The notes under the pieces were generated by a model. That model was given only the letters and a program-made list of their open reading frames with translations. It ran no database searches and had not been told where the DNA came from. Below are positions 1 to 11,390 of a stretch of 64,000 nt of DNA, piece by piece; the first letter of the stretch is position 1; every line of letters starts with the position of its first letter. A program made the translations under genes and the position numbers. This stretch comes from Leishmania martiniquensis (taxonomy: Eukaryota; Euglenozoa; Kinetoplastea; Trypanosomatida; Trypanosomatidae): NCBI RefSeq assembly GCF_017916325.1, contig NC_090171.1, positions 326,501 through 390,500 of the forward strand. Reading direction: 5' to 3'.

Positions 1-1
1 G

Positions 2-2227
2 AAGGGCGCGATGAAGCCGCACATGACCGTCACCATGCTGGCTGTGACCGCTTCCAAGTACAAGGTGCTGCGGCAGTACTTCGAAACGAGAGAGAAGTCG
101 CCTGCAGGCTCTTCCGGCCTGTCGGAGAGTGCGACGCTGTTCCTGCAGGTGATGTCCGTGGAGGGCCTCAGGCACCGCATCGAGGCCGGCATCACGGTGT
201 CCCTCTACAACGGCGGCACAACGAGGACATTGCTGGAAACCGACCGTGTGAGGCCGAAGACACGAAGCCCCGCCTGGCCAGGGGAAAAAAGCTTTGCCAT
301 AATCTCCAGTGACGGTGGCGTCCTGACCTTTGACCTGTGCCACAAAGATTCCGTCATCGCTTCTGCTGAGGCAACGGTAGACGAGCTTATCTTTGGTGGC
401 ATTGGACTAAGGCGTTTGCCGCTTCTACAGGCGCAGACGGGCAGACTGGTGATTGGCAGCCTTGTGGTGAGTGTCCTGGGCGCGAGAATGAAGGATGGCT
501 TTGAGAATCGCAGCCGCGACTGGGTCACGCACCTCGCTGTGGAGGAGCTTTCGCTCGCGAGGGAGGGCTTCTCCATCACCCCTGATCCGTTCATCGTGCT
601 CCGTGACGGCACCGGGGCAGAGAAGATGCGCACACCGCTCGTCTTCAGCGCCTTTGAGGCATCGTGGACAATGTCCGAGGCCAGCTGCTTGTTGCGGTGC
701 CCGCGTCTGTGCGGCAGCACAGTGTCCTACCAGTTGGAGGTGTGCGACAGCGACGAGAAGGAGGTGGTTGGTTGCGCGACCATCACGCTCAGCGATCGCG
801 GCCTCGGGCCGGGCCATCGGCACAGTATCTCCCTCAGCCCACCTGGACGCGGTGTAGTGCGCCTGCGCAGCCTTTGTCTTCCTGTTTTTGAGCTACCCGC
901 GCGCGGTGCTGCCTATAAGGCCTCCATGACCGTCGCTGCTCTAGGTCCGCCGTCCTCCTCTCATCCGCCGCTCTCCGAGCATGCAACGCTCCTCCTGCTG
1001 CACGTGAGCGGGTGCACCGAACTGCCCGGCGGTGCGACAGCGGAGCTTCAAACAGATGCGATTGGCACGTTTTCTGTTGACTCCGTGCCGTACCTGCGCA
1101 CTTCTCTACAGGAAGCGACCACAAAGCCGAGGTGGCCCTTCTCCAAGGCGAGCGTGCTGCTGCGGATCCCGTCACCGCACGAAGGCGGCAACAAGGCTGC
1201 TGTGCAGGTCGACCATCAGCAGCCAGAGCGCCCTCACCAGTGTCTCTTCGCGGTCTACGACGGGGTCGTGGATAACATCAGTCTCATCGGCCAAGTCGCC
1301 GTCCCGCTTCCCCAACTGCTCAACACCGCTCTCCACAGGTACCCTCTTTTTCCGCGGTGCAAGCATTTATACGGGAGCGCTAAAGGCACGCAGCCGTCCC
1401 TCAACGCAACGACGCGTGCACGCGTGGCGGCCGACAGAACGGTGGGCTACATACAGGTCTTTACGCTGCTTGGCTCACTCGACCGCCCGGCACGCACGAC
1501 AGCAGAGCAAGGGGCGGATGTGCCGCTGACGTCGATGTCCGTCGGAGCTGATACGCCGTCAGCGCACCTACCATACTGTAATCCAGAGGGCACCGACGGC
1601 GCGGCTCTGGACGCCGACGTGAGCGCCTCCCGGAAGTCCTCTGCCCTCGCACCAACGGTGGTGCTTAGTGTCAGTAGCATCTGCGACATCCTGCCGAGCG
1701 CCTCCGACAAGTATGTTCGTCTCGTCGTACGCCACGGCCCCCACGTTCTCCTGTCGGTGGAGCGGGAGATAGGGTCACTGAGCCATGCCGAGTGGGGCCC
1801 AACCGACGCGTGCGCTGCGGTGCCCTGCGGGGAGATTCCGAGGGATGGAGCACTCGTGGTGGAGCTGACGGCAGTGAATGTGGTGGAGGGGGGCGTCGAG
1901 GCAGAGGGCATCTCCCCCACGGCTGCTGCCTCAGGAGCGGAGGTTTCCGCGAATGGTGATGCTCGACGTCGCAGCGTCAGGACCGGAAGCGACTCTGCCG
2001 CTGCGTTTTCACTCGGCCATGCTGCCTTGCCTGTATCAAGGCTGTTGGCCGTTGAGGCGGGTGAGGTGCAAGTGGTGACACTGACGCTGAGCGATGCTCG
2101 GCGCACCGCGTCTCTTCCAGAGACGGTGGGGTGCCGCTCTACAGTCTTGTCAGCGATGCCTGCTACAAGGGAAGCGCAGGAGGCGTTGCCGGCCGTCTCT
2201 TTCTCCATCTTCGGCAACCGAAGCTAG
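2..2227 (+). CDS. Multi-C2-like domain protein (5' end probably cut by window edge)
   Basis: I do not recognise a named family. The frame is open to the left edge; the first visible ATG is at 11, but the text after it already resembles an internal repeat, so the gene probably begins outside the window. About 738 residues from that Met are visible. At least four units look like C2-type beta-sandwiches, each with short hydrophobic strands and an Asp or Trp-Pro turn: roughly residues 35-150, 170-290, 300-480 and 550-735. Units 1 and 3 share an opening (MTV...A, then LSE-ATL) followed by alternating hydrophobics, which suggests tandem duplication. Ca-binding Asp clusters are sparse, so Ca-independent lipid or protein binding is more likely than Ca sensing. 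No signal peptide or membrane segment is visible in this part. A role in membrane or ciliary scaffolding is inference only. Stop TAG at 2225-2227. Confidence 0.75.
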   Translation, partial: KGAMKPHMTVTMLAVTASKYKVLRQYFETREKSPAGSSGLSESATLFLQVMSVEGLRHRIEAGITVSLYNGGTTRTLLETDRVRPKTRSPAWPGEKSFAIISSDGGVLTFDLCHKDSVIASAEATVDELIFGGIGLRRLPLLQAQTGRLVIGSLVVSVLGARMKDGFENRSRDWVTHLAVEELSLAREGFSITPDPFIVLRDGTGAEKMRTPLVFSAFEASWTMSEASCLLRCPRLCGSTVSYQLEVCDSDEKEVVGCATITLSDRGLGPGHRHSISLSPPGRGVVRLRSLCLPVFELPARGAAYKASMTVAALGPPSSSHPPLSEHATLLLLHVSGCTELPGGATAELQTDAIGTFSVDSVPYLRTSLQEATTKPRWPFSKASVLLRIPSPHEGGNKAAVQVDHQQPERPHQCLFAVYDGVVDNISLIGQVAVPLPQLLNTALHRYPLFPRCKHLYGSAKGTQPSLNATTRARVAADRTVGYIQVFTLLGSLDRPARTTAEQGADVPLTSMSVGADTPSAHLPYCNPEGTDGAALDADVSASRKSSALAPTVVLSVSSICDILPSASDKYVRLVVRHGPHVLLSVEREIGSLSHAEWGPTDACAAVPCGEIPRDGALVVELTAVNVVEGGVEAEGISPTAAASGAEVSANGDARRRSVRTGSDSAAAFSLGHAALPVSRLLAVEAGEVQVVTLTLSDARRTASLPETVGCRSTVLSAMPATREAQEALPAVSFSIFGNRS

Positions 2228-5200
2228 CCCGGCTGAGCATACGAGGACTGTGGGGACGCGAGGCGGAGGGAGACGGGCGCGCTTGTATCGCTATCGCTGG
2301 CACACCAACTGCAAGTGGATGTTTTCCCTGCGGTTCCCTATCGCAGGCGGCGGGAGTGGGTGGAACCTACGCCATATGATGTTGCCGTTGATGTGGGGGC
2401 GGGGGCGTTGCTGTGCTCTTGTGGAGCCCTCATGAAACTGCGGCTGCGCCAAGCACTGCGTGCGGGGAAGAGGGCCCTTTCACTCTCCGTACCGTCTTGC
2501 GCACCTTTTCTCGGTGGGTGTGAGAGTGGGTATTGGTGCGTTTTTTCTTCTCTGTTTTGGTCTGTGGGCGCATTGTGTCGTAGTGATGGATGCTGTCCTT
2601 CCTCTGCGCGTGTGTGCTCTCGGTGGCGGTCGCGCACTTTTTTCTCGGTTCTCTGCGCGCAGAATGCGACGTCACAGTTTTCTTCGTCTCGGCCACGTTT
2701 CGCTACTCTGACTCCACCATAGAGGCATACGCTCGCCTTGAAGCCGTTCCATTTTTCTTTCGTATGTCTTTGACCTTTTGAAGGCTGCTGGGCGCCTCCG
2801 CGCAGCGTGGGGCGTTTCATCTCGCTCCCTCCCTCCCCCCTCCCACTCTCATGCTCTCTCTGAAATGCGCGTATCGCAGGCGCTTGCATTGCGCGCACTG
2901 TGCACAATTCTGGCTAAGAGGGAGTCGCAATTTCGAATCGGAGACACACACACACACACCCTCCCCCTTACCCTCGAAGGAAAAAGGCAGGGGCAGAGAA
3001 GCGATATACTCTACGTTGCACAACGTCGTCATGGGGCGTGACTTCGCATTTATCGAACGAGTGCAAAGCGGAGAGGGGTGAGTGCCGAAGGAACTCGCAT
3101 GAGGAACAGTGGCGATTCACTTCACGTCAACATGGCCCCATGCCTGCCGCCGCTGGCACTAGAAAGAAGCCTACTATATTTCTCCGGGTGCTGCCACCTT
3201 TCCGGTTAGGAGGCAAGGGGAGGGTGTACCACGTCGCCCTTTGCTCTCAAACTTCGTGGGGCCACTTGTGCGCTGGGCTTTCCCTGCACAGGCTGCGGGG
3301 GCTGCGCGCGGGATCATGTGAGCCTTTAGACATCGCTACCTATCGTCACCGTCTCGCCTTTCGCTTGACTGTTCTCTCTCTCTCACACACCCACACCTTT
3401 CTCTGTCGCGGTTTCGTCTTCTTGTGACATGCGAACAAACATATGCTGCATTTCATACCCAACGCACGCGCTCGCGCTGTTCTGCTGCAGCTCATTCTCG
3501 TTCAACTCGCTCTTGTATCTTAGGTTCATTGACTCGTCTCGCATCTTCTCCGTGTTACGCCCCTCTTTATTTTCTGCTGTACGTCTCTACACACTCTCGC
3601 GCAGCTCTCTTTCTCTTTCTCTCTCTCTCTTCCTTCTTGCCGCTGAATTTTTTTTCCCGTTTACCCGCTCAGTACGATCGATTTCTAGCGAAGCGTCTCG
3701 CAGGTAGTGCCTGCGTGCATGCGTGCAGCTGTGTGTCGGCGCTTCTGGATGTGTGCGTGTACGCACTGAACAGGATCCCTTGTAGCCACTCTCGTCGAAC
3801 GCATACGGCTCTTCTTGCCGACATACACTCATACGTGCACTGGAGCGTTTCTCCCTCACCCCCAAAACAAACACGAAGAAAAAAACGGGAAGTCGAACAC
3901 ACCCACATAAATAACAACAAAGAAAATATTCTGCAAAGACCCGCTGCATCAATTTTTCCTCTATTTTTTTGCGCGGTGCTCCCCTCTTCCTCGGCGCCAT
4001 TGTGCCTATCTGTGTTCGTGTGCGTGTGTGCGTGCTATTATCTCGCCCCCCTTCCCCCCTACTTTGTACGTGCAGTGCTGCGTCGGGGGCGCTGTGGGCC
4101 ACGACTTTTTTTTCCGTCTCCCTTTGCCGCTCTTTAGTTTTTCTCGTTTCTCATTCTCTGCTTCTCAGGCTACCGCTCTTCACGATTGCCATTGCTTACC
4201 GCCATCGACGGCTCCTCTGGAAGGCTCTCAAAGCTTGAAGCGGAGGGAACACGCCCGATTTCCTTGAGGCGCCTCGGCATACGCGCACACCCAAGTTGGC
4301 GCCAGGTGGTGTTCCGCGACACGGAGGTTTTGCTTGCGTCACCTCATCTGGGGTGAGTTTGGCCACATTCCCCGAGTGTACACTAGCGATCAAGAAACGG
4401 AGAAAAACAAACAAGGAGGAGGCGTAAACGAGAACGCACGAAACAAAAGGGTTACAGCTCTCATAGTGGGCCATATTTTTCCCGCGCAGAACAAGGGATA
4501 CTCAGCGCGTGGCGGACGTCTTCCTCGGCAATTACCCTCGACAGACAGAACAGAAGCGCCTGGGGGTCAGACGCAGGAAAGAGAAGAACGAAACCGCCAC
4601 CAAGGAAGCCCTCCCCGCCTTCTCACGAAGTCGATCGTCTCGCCGTGAATTCTGTGGCCGTACTCACCTACTGAGCGAGGTTAGAGCGAGCGAGACTGTC
4701 GCTGTCGTCCTCGTTTTTCTTTTTTCCTCTTTCCCCTTTCCTCCGTGCCTCTCTGTTTTTTTTCGCTTCAACGTGCTCAGCATCGTCGCCCCGTTACTGC
4801 TGGTCGTGTTGGGTGTTGCCCTCGCCTGACATTACCTCACCGCCTCGCTTCTCCCACCACTCCCACCGGATCACTTTCCTTTTTCTTTTGCGCTTTTTCT
4901 TTTTTCTTTTTTTTCGCTTCGCCCCTCGGCCCCAGCCCTCCCTACCTCAACATCATTCCTCTCCTGGCTAACGAGCCGTTTGTTGCAGTGCCTCCCCAGG
5001 TTGCCAATCGCTCTGTGAATTGATATATACGATTCTTCCCTGTGTTGTACCCCTCTCATCTGCGCGCGTGCAAAACGCCTCTGACCGCCGCGTGAAGGCG
5101 CACATCTTTTCTTCTCTTCTCTCTGCCTCTCTAGCTCCCTCTCGCTGTCCAGCCATTCAACGCGCTGCTGCGTGGGCATACGCGTATACCGGTCTTCCGT

Positions 5201-5990
5201 GTTTGGTCTGCCAGCGCGCACTTCTGTACCCGCCCCCCCCCCAAGCTCGTGTTTCGGGTACGTATTGTTTTTTTCTCGCCTCATCCTTTGCGTGCTTCGA
5301 TTCCATTTTCTTGCCTTACGCTTTCGCCTCTCTTTCCCGACTCCCTTCGCTCTTGGTCGTTTCTGATATTTCTTTTTAAGCCATCGAAGCCGTCGAACCC
5401 CACGCTCGATCAACTCCCCTTCCCGCCTCCTCCTCCTTTTTGACGGCCCTCATTCCCTTTCCTCCTCGGCGCTTCCCTCTCTTACTCTTTTCTTTTTTCT
5501 CCTGCCTTTTCCCTTTCTCGCGCTGCGTTGGGTGCGCGAGAGCTCAATTTGTTTGCTTCCTGGGCTTGCTTCGCATTTCTTTTTTTTTTTTCATCTACAG
5601 AGATCGTAGTCGAACGAGAGAGGCGCCTTTGGCCTTCTTCCCCTCTCCGCCTCTCCGTCCTCCTCTTCTTGTTGTTGTTTCATCTTGCGTATGTGCCTGA
5701 TGCCTTTAAGCTACGGCCAGTCTGAATCCTCTTCCTGCGCTCTTCCTTGTTCTTCTCACGCTCTTTCTCCTCTCGTTGGCGCCAGTCTTCCATTCCTTCT
5801 TCACTGCGCATTTTCCTTCTGATCTCACCCGTCGTGTTGCTCCCTTTTCATTTTTTTTGCCTTTCTCTCATCAGTTTTTATTTATTTTCCCTCGCTGTGA
5901 ACATTTTTGTCTTCTCCTTCGCCGCTTCTTTAATATCGTACATCTTTTCTCACTCTTCCTCTCCTTCTCGTGTGCGCGTGTAGGTGTGCG

Positions 5991-6008
5991 TGTGTGTGTG
6001 TGTGTGTG
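5991..6008. repeat. (TG)n microsatellite
   Basis: Nine uninterrupted TG units in the 5' flank of the CCCH gene, inside a longer TG/CG-rich tract. A CA/TA-rich tract follows at 6104-6141. Confidence 0.9.
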
Positions 6009-6103
6009 CTCGTCTGTGTGTCCTACTGTCTGTCATCCTCTCCTCTCTCGCTCTCTTCTGTTGAAAGGCTACCGGCGAGACATCGTAACGTGGCCGCACC
6101 AGC

Positions 6104-6141
6104 CACACACACACATACACATACACATACACATCCACACA
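6104..6141. repeat. CA/CATA microsatellite
   Basis: CA units grade into repeated ACACAT hexamers in the 5' flank of the CCCH gene. Confidence 0.85.
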
Positions 6142-6775
6142 CTCCTAATCACAAAAGGGAAACAGCGCTTTGGCAATACGAACGGCAACAAAGCAAGAGA
6201 GACAAAAAAGGAAGTCGGTGCGTCGCCATTCGAGGGCACGGGTCCTGCTGATAGTTGCCGCTCCGTTTTGTCTCTCTCTTCCTCAGCCTCACTTTTTTTT
6301 CGTTTCGATACCTTTTTGACTTCACACAGGGGCTATTACGTTTCCTGCTGGTAGCGCTCGTCGATCGATCTTCGGCTCTTTTTCTCGCCTCCGATTTCGT
6401 TGCTGCTCTTGGCAAACCCTCTCTCGTCGTTACGGTACTCTTCTTTCGTCATTTTTTTTTGGTGGTGTGGAGGGAACGGCGTTGCGCTCCTCCTTGGCGC
6501 AGCGACCTCCCACCCCCTCCCTCCCCTCTCCACACGCACACAGCAGAGGTGTGGAATCGGAAAGAGGAAGACCGCAAGGGGCTCTAGGCCGACGGCTCGC
6601 GCGAAAATCAACCTCTAGGGTTCTTCCTCCCTCCCACACACACACACACTCACACACACAGTCTGGACATACCTTTTGGAAGAAAAAAAGAAATCAGGAG
6701 GCGTCCCTGCCACCGCTACCCTCTGTCGATCTCTCTCGACAAGAGACAGAAGAGCGATCTGAACGGCCGACTTTG

Positions 6776-6795
6776 TGTGAAACTTTCTTCTTGAG
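6776..6795 (+). promoter_or_regulatory. Candidate trans-splice acceptor for CCCH gene
   Basis: A short T/C-rich tract ends in AG at 6794-6795, about 70 nt before the ATG at 6865. A second candidate is the pyrimidine tract before 6738 with AG at 6742-6743. I cannot choose between them from sequence alone. Confidence 0.35.
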
Positions 6796-6864
6796 GGCAA
6801 CGACCGCGCATCGTTACGTTGTTTCGCTGACCTGCCACCGTTCACCATATACGGGGACTACAAG

Positions 6865-9246
6865 ATGATATACACAATGTACGGCTCGGCGGCTAACGGC
6901 AGCGACAACAGCCACATGTATCAAGCGTATGCGCCGTCGAACACATACGGCCAAGGGCTGGGGGCCAGTAGTATGATGTATGACTATGCCAGCACGGGTG
7001 GCCACTGCCGTGGCCACCCATACGGCTATCACGCAGACCCCTCCGTGGGCGCCACCTACGAGTATAATGCTGCAGCCAACATGAACATGCCTATCAGTGG
7101 CAGCGTTTACCGTGGAAACGGGACCCGCGGTGTTTGTACGAATGCGCGTGACCGAGGAGGCGAAGCAGTCGGCCCGCGCAAACAACAAGGGTACGATCAG
7201 CAGGCTACAACCGACTACGAGGTACACGACAACCAGCTCAAGGCGCCTGTGGTGGTGACGCCGTCGACGGTGGTTCCAACTGTAGGCAGCACGCGTCTGT
7301 TCAGCAAGCCACCAAAGCCCATTGCCTACGGCTCGCGCTGCGTCGTGCGCATTTGCGACGCATTCCAGGAGGGCCGGTGCGCTGCTAGTGACCGCTGCCA
7401 CGATGTGCACGTAAGACCTGAATACCTGGCGGAAACGCGGATGGAGATGAGCTCGTGGCTGCTCGATAGGGAGTGTGAGTTCCGCCAGACAATGAAGACA
7501 GACGCGGAAAAGACGTTTAGCATATTCGTGGCGGAGCTTAAGGAAGTGGTGGAGGTGCCCATCAGCTCTCTGGTCTTCACCAAGGGCCTTTACGTCGACC
7601 CGGCGACGCGTGCAAAGCGCGCCCGTGGCGCCGGCAACCACGCGCACGCGCACGCCATGATGCAGGTGCCGACAAGCTGCGGCCTCTACTCGACTGACCC
7701 AATGCAGTGCAAGTGGGAACGGTGGTGTAATCAGGTGCACATTGATCACCGGTGGATGCAGGCAAAGAAGGCGGAGTTCGATCAGTGGTTCATCGAGCTT
7801 CAAAACCGCTACCTCTCCCTCGCACCCGATGATACCTTCACGGTGCACGACCCGCAGCTCAAGAGCAGCATCTCCTTGCCGAAGTTCAGCATTGCAGGAT
7901 TCTCTCGAGGCCTTTTCCAGGGCTCGATTAAGAAGCTGGCAAGTGTGTGCCTGCTGTTCCAACGCGGCAAGTGCACGGCCGGCTCGTGCTGCAATCAGAT
8001 CCACGTTTTCCCGCAGTACCTCAGCCTTGCGCGCGAGTACGCCGCGCTGGAGCAGTCCCCTGACGCGCCCGCTGAGGAGAAGCGGCGGCTTTGGCATGAG
8101 ATGGAGCTGCTGCGCGGCCCTTTGATGGAAAAAGAGCTGCAGGAGCAGCAGCAGGCCGCCGCGGTGCAGGCGGTGTCGCGCCCTTATGTGGTGAGTTTGA
8201 CGAACGAGGAAAACCACAGCGACGCCATAGATGTGAAGGCAGCCGCAGATGACGACTCGGGCTCTAGCGGTGCCCTCTTCGAGCATGTGCAGGTGGACGA
8301 AGACGTCGAACCCACCAGTCGCCTCGTCAGCGCCAACACGTCTCTTACACGCCGCCTCAACACGAGCGCGCCGGACATGAGCCTGTTCGGCGCGCGCCAC
8401 ATGAACAGCGATGGCAGCTATAGCTTCAACCCCTATGGCAGCGTCACTTCCTTGCCAGAGGGATCGACATCGTACAGCAGGCTCCCCGGCAGTCGTGGCG
8501 GCGGACAGCCGATGGAAGGCAGCTATGCCATGCAGTACACGCCGGGGAACGTGCAGCTCCTCTCGACAGGCACGAAAGGAATGCGCCGACTGGTGGCTCT
8601 TGTTTCGCCGGAATCGGCCAACAGTACAGTCGAGGCTGTCCGCAACGGCGATGACATGGGTATTAGCGGCAACACGGGGGATGGCGGCTTTTCCACCAGT
8701 GCGCACGACAGGGCGGCGCAGCTGATGCCGACGTACCGCAGCAGCAGCGGCTACCGTGCCGTCGCACACCCGTTGGGCGATGAGGGAGGGCGCTACGATG
8801 GTATCGCGCCGGGCGAGCATAGCTGCTCGCTTCATCCTCTCGACTTTGACGCCAGTCTGCACTTCTCACCGACCGCGCTGCCTGGCTTTGACGCGTCCAC
8901 CACAAGCACGTTCCGCAATGGCTCTATGCGTGACGAGGACCCCGCCATGCAGGCGCATCTCCGCCTAGCCGCCTCCAATTCGAGCAATCCGTATCCCGGC
9001 ACTTCGACCACGTCGCAGCAGAACCTTCTCTCTACCCCGATGCAGCGAGGAATGACTAGTACTGCTTCCACGGTCGCGAAGGTTCGCCTTGCCCCAAGCG
9101 CGTTGCCCTCGCGAGCATACATCCACCGGGCCGCATCCCCGCAACCGGACTCGTGCACGACAAATCCCACCATGGGCGGTTCTGTCTCTTCTATACCGAC
9201 GATGCGGCCCGTCTCCATGGGCGAGCAACCTAATGGCAACCGCTAA
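6865..9246 (+). CDS. CCCH-type zinc finger protein with three fingers in a repeated module
   Basis: A 793-residue probable RNA-binding regulator. Three CCCH fingers are visible: C164-x7-C172-x5-C178-x3-H182, C272-x9-C282-x5-C288-x3-H292 and C362-x7-C370-x5-C376-x3-H380. Each lies in a larger repeated unit: a VHDxQLK-like strand motif (about residues 119, 219 and 327), an Arg/Lys-Gly-Leu-Phe/Tyr motif, the finger, then a short helix. The N-terminal 110 residues are rich in Tyr, Gly, Asn and Met. The C-terminal half (about 430-793) is low-complexity Ser/Thr/Gly/Pro. CCCH proteins in trypanosomatids control mRNA stability and translation, which matters because transcription is polycistronic; that role here is inference. 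The first ATG is used; Met5 (6877) is an alternative. The long antisense frame (6814-8862) is taken as a GC-driven shadow. Confidence 0.88.
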   Translation: MIYTMYGSAANGSDNSHMYQAYAPSNTYGQGLGASSMMYDYASTGGHCRGHPYGYHADPSVGATYEYNAAANMNMPISGSVYRGNGTRGVCTNARDRGGEAVGPRKQQGYDQQATTDYEVHDNQLKAPVVVTPSTVVPTVGSTRLFSKPPKPIAYGSRCVVRICDAFQEGRCAASDRCHDVHVRPEYLAETRMEMSSWLLDRECEFRQTMKTDAEKTFSIFVAELKEVVEVPISSLVFTKGLYVDPATRAKRARGAGNHAHAHAMMQVPTSCGLYSTDPMQCKWERWCNQVHIDHRWMQAKKAEFDQWFIELQNRYLSLAPDDTFTVHDPQLKSSISLPKFSIAGFSRGLFQGSIKKLASVCLLFQRGKCTAGSCCNQIHVFPQYLSLAREYAALEQSPDAPAEEKRRLWHEMELLRGPLMEKELQEQQQAAAVQAVSRPYVVSLTNEENHSDAIDVKAAADDDSGSSGALFEHVQVDEDVEPTSRLVSANTSLTRRLNTSAPDMSLFGARHMNSDGSYSFNPYGSVTSLPEGSTSYSRLPGSRGGGQPMEGSYAMQYTPGNVQLLSTGTKGMRRLVALVSPESANSTVEAVRNGDDMGISGNTGDGGFSTSAHDRAAQLMPTYRSSSGYRAVAHPLGDEGGRYDGIAPGEHSCSLHPLDFDASLHFSPTALPGFDASTTSTFRNGSMRDEDPAMQAHLRLAASNSSNPYPGTSTTSQQNLLSTPMQRGMTSTASTVAKVRLAPSALPSRAYIHRAASPQPDSCTTNPTMGGSVSSIPTMRPVSMGEQPNGNR

Positions 9247-9293
9247 GGTGCCTTGGTGACCATACGCTTTCACGTAAGAATGCGGTGGATGTA

Positions 9294-9327
9294 AATATAT
9301 ATATATATATACGTGTGTGTGTGTGTG
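9294..9327. repeat. (TA)n(GT)n compound microsatellite
   Basis: A TA run (9294-9311) passes directly into a GT run (to 9327). Only about eight bases separate it from the truncated repeat copy at 9336. Confidence 0.9.
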
Positions 9328-9335
9328 GAAAGGAA

Positions 9336-9569
9336 GCCTGCGACGCCCTGAAGGGGACGCGCGCCACGTGGCGACCGACGCCACGCGATCGGCTCTGGAG
9401 AGGGTCCCTTGGGGGCGCGCGGCGGGTAGAGTGCCGGAGGCGAAGGGCGGGCTCAGATGACGAGGTGCGCGGCATTGCTGTAGCGCGTGACGAATGCTGC
9501 TTCGCGCTGGGCAATCAGAGCCCTGTAGCCGGGCTGGGTGGTTGTGCACTTCCCTCTCGCATGGCAGAG
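9336..9569 (+). repeat. Truncated copy (234 bp) of the 492-bp dispersed repeat
   Basis: This matches 12347-12580 base for base except one C/T difference near 9552. It lacks the first 211 bp and last 47 bp of the full copy. It lies about 90 bp after the stop codon of the CCCH gene, so it is probably in that gene's 3'UTR. The 5' break is next to the TA/GT microsatellite. Confidence 0.9.
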
Positions 9570-11365
9570 GAGAAGCCCACTGGCACGACGACTTTTCATC
9601 ATGACGAGTTGAGGGGCAGTGTCGCCTCTTCGGGCAGTACTTTGCAGCGGAAGCATAGCTGCTTGTTCTGCGCCTGCCCGTAGCCCGAGGTAGTGAACCT
9701 CACTGTGCAGTGCGGATGCGATCGCATCGCCGTGGCACGGCTGCATACGCGAAGCATAATCACTGGCAACGGTATGTGGGGTGGAAAAAGAACGAGAACA
9801 GTTTTTTTCTTTTACTGCTACGGTGGGTGCCCCTCTTTCCTGGTCCTTCTTTGGTATTGGGCATTCGAACACATGCGCTAACCTCAACGGCTCGGTGTTT
9901 TGTGTGTCGCTTGTCAGTTTCGATGAACTGCTTCTTGTCGGTGGAGTCTCTTTCATGTGAGTGGGTGTGTCATCGTTTACTCAGTGGCGGTCATCTCTCT
10001 TGTTTTTCTTGTTTTGCTCTCATTTATGCGCGGCGTGGCCGGACGGAAGGGGGGAGAGAGAAGACAGGCTCCCCACGGGACCTTTTTCTCGCTGCCTTCC
10101 CTCCCCCTCCCCCCAAACGTTTCCACGCGTAGACCCCTTTTGCCTTGCCCGAAGTCGCCCCTTATCGCATATGTTTTGTGTGTGTGTATTTTTGCCCATG
10201 TATTCTTCTCACCTGAGACCCTCGTGGTTTATTTGGTCTGGCGCTTTTTGCACTCCTTATGTACACCCTCTTTCATCATTTCTCTCCTCCTTTCCGGGTG
10301 ATGCTGGCGCTCCTGCTAGCTGCTCAGCACGAGCGAGTGTATGTGTGCCACGAGAAAGGGTAAGGGGGGCACTCAGCAGAACGGATCGAGTCGCCGAAAG
10401 AGGGAGGCGATGATGATGGCCCCAGCACAAGTTGATCAGGTGAGCTGCTGAGGGGAGCAGAGATGGGGTACTTGCTTCTTGGGCTCATGTAGCGCATGCG
10501 CCTCGGCCCCACCCCACCGCCTCTGCCCTAGCGCAGGACCCTGAGCGCGGCCCACATGGTTGGATGCATGCGGGACTGCTCGGGGTCGCATGGCGCTGAT
10601 CGCGGTGCACGCATAGCTGTTTTGTTCTCCTCTGGATCCAACGGATGCGCTTCTGATCATGTTGTCGCTGCTGGGTCTTCGAATACTGCGTGGTTTTGTG
10701 GACCTTCACGTGGAGCGTTGAGTGAGGCACTTCTAGTGGTGAAACGCAGGCATACGATCCACCCAGACACAAAAGAGGATGAGAACACAATGATTGGGTA
10801 TTTTTACGACTCACATCGGCGTAACAGACGGGACAGGAATCACGTTTCCTTCCTCTCTTTTTGTTTTTGATTTAGGCCATTTCTTTCTTGCTGCTCGCTC
10901 TCTCTTGAGAGGCATGAGTGCTCTGTTGCTTGCTGCGCTTGAATCTTCGACACGGCGGGGGAGGAGGAGGAGTGATGGAGTCTCCTTTTACAGCACTTCT
11001 ACCCTCACCTTTTTTTTCGGGATCTCCTTGTTTCTTTTGCATCACCTCTCCTTCCATCACACATCTGCACATCTTACATACATATACACATGCATACTGC
11101 CATTACACCGCCTCAAGGCGGATGCCTCCCTTCGGCCAAGTGAGTACAGCTTTGCTGTTGTTTTATTCGACGCGTGTATGAAAGGCGGCGGTGCATCGCT
11201 TCTGCATTTCCTTTGCGCTCTTTTCTTTTTGAAAAACATTCGCCTTTTTTTGCTTGGTCTTCAAGTTGCTTCGCAACTTTTCCATTTTTCTTTTAGCTTT
11301 CGTTGTGTCTCCTCCTTTGCTGGTGCATGGCGGGGATGTATACATATTCGTGCGATGATGTTGCT

Positions 11366-11390
11366 ATACACACATATATATATATATGTG
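11366..11390. repeat. (CA)(TA)n microsatellite
   Basis: A short CA run leads into a TA run and ends in TGTG, in the intergenic region before the coiled-coil gene. Confidence 0.85.

Larger units (their letters stand above)
2228..6864. other. Intergenic/UTR region, 4.6 kb, pyrimidine-rich
   Basis: This stretch lies between the C2-like gene and the CCCH gene. It holds T/C-rich tracts, CA/TG microsatellites (2944-2959, 5991-6008, 6104-6141, 6635-6660) and only low-complexity open frames rich in Ser, Phe, Leu and Cys. I see no conserved coding segment or RNA gene. It presumably contains the 3'UTR of the upstream gene and the 5'UTR of the CCCH gene. Confidence 0.6.

Noticed and set aside
6814..8862. 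A 682-codon open frame on the minus strand
   Set aside because: It lies antisense to the CCCH gene, whose motifs are clear. Its residue make-up is His/Arg/Ala-rich as expected from reading a GC3-biased gene backwards, and no family is recognisable.
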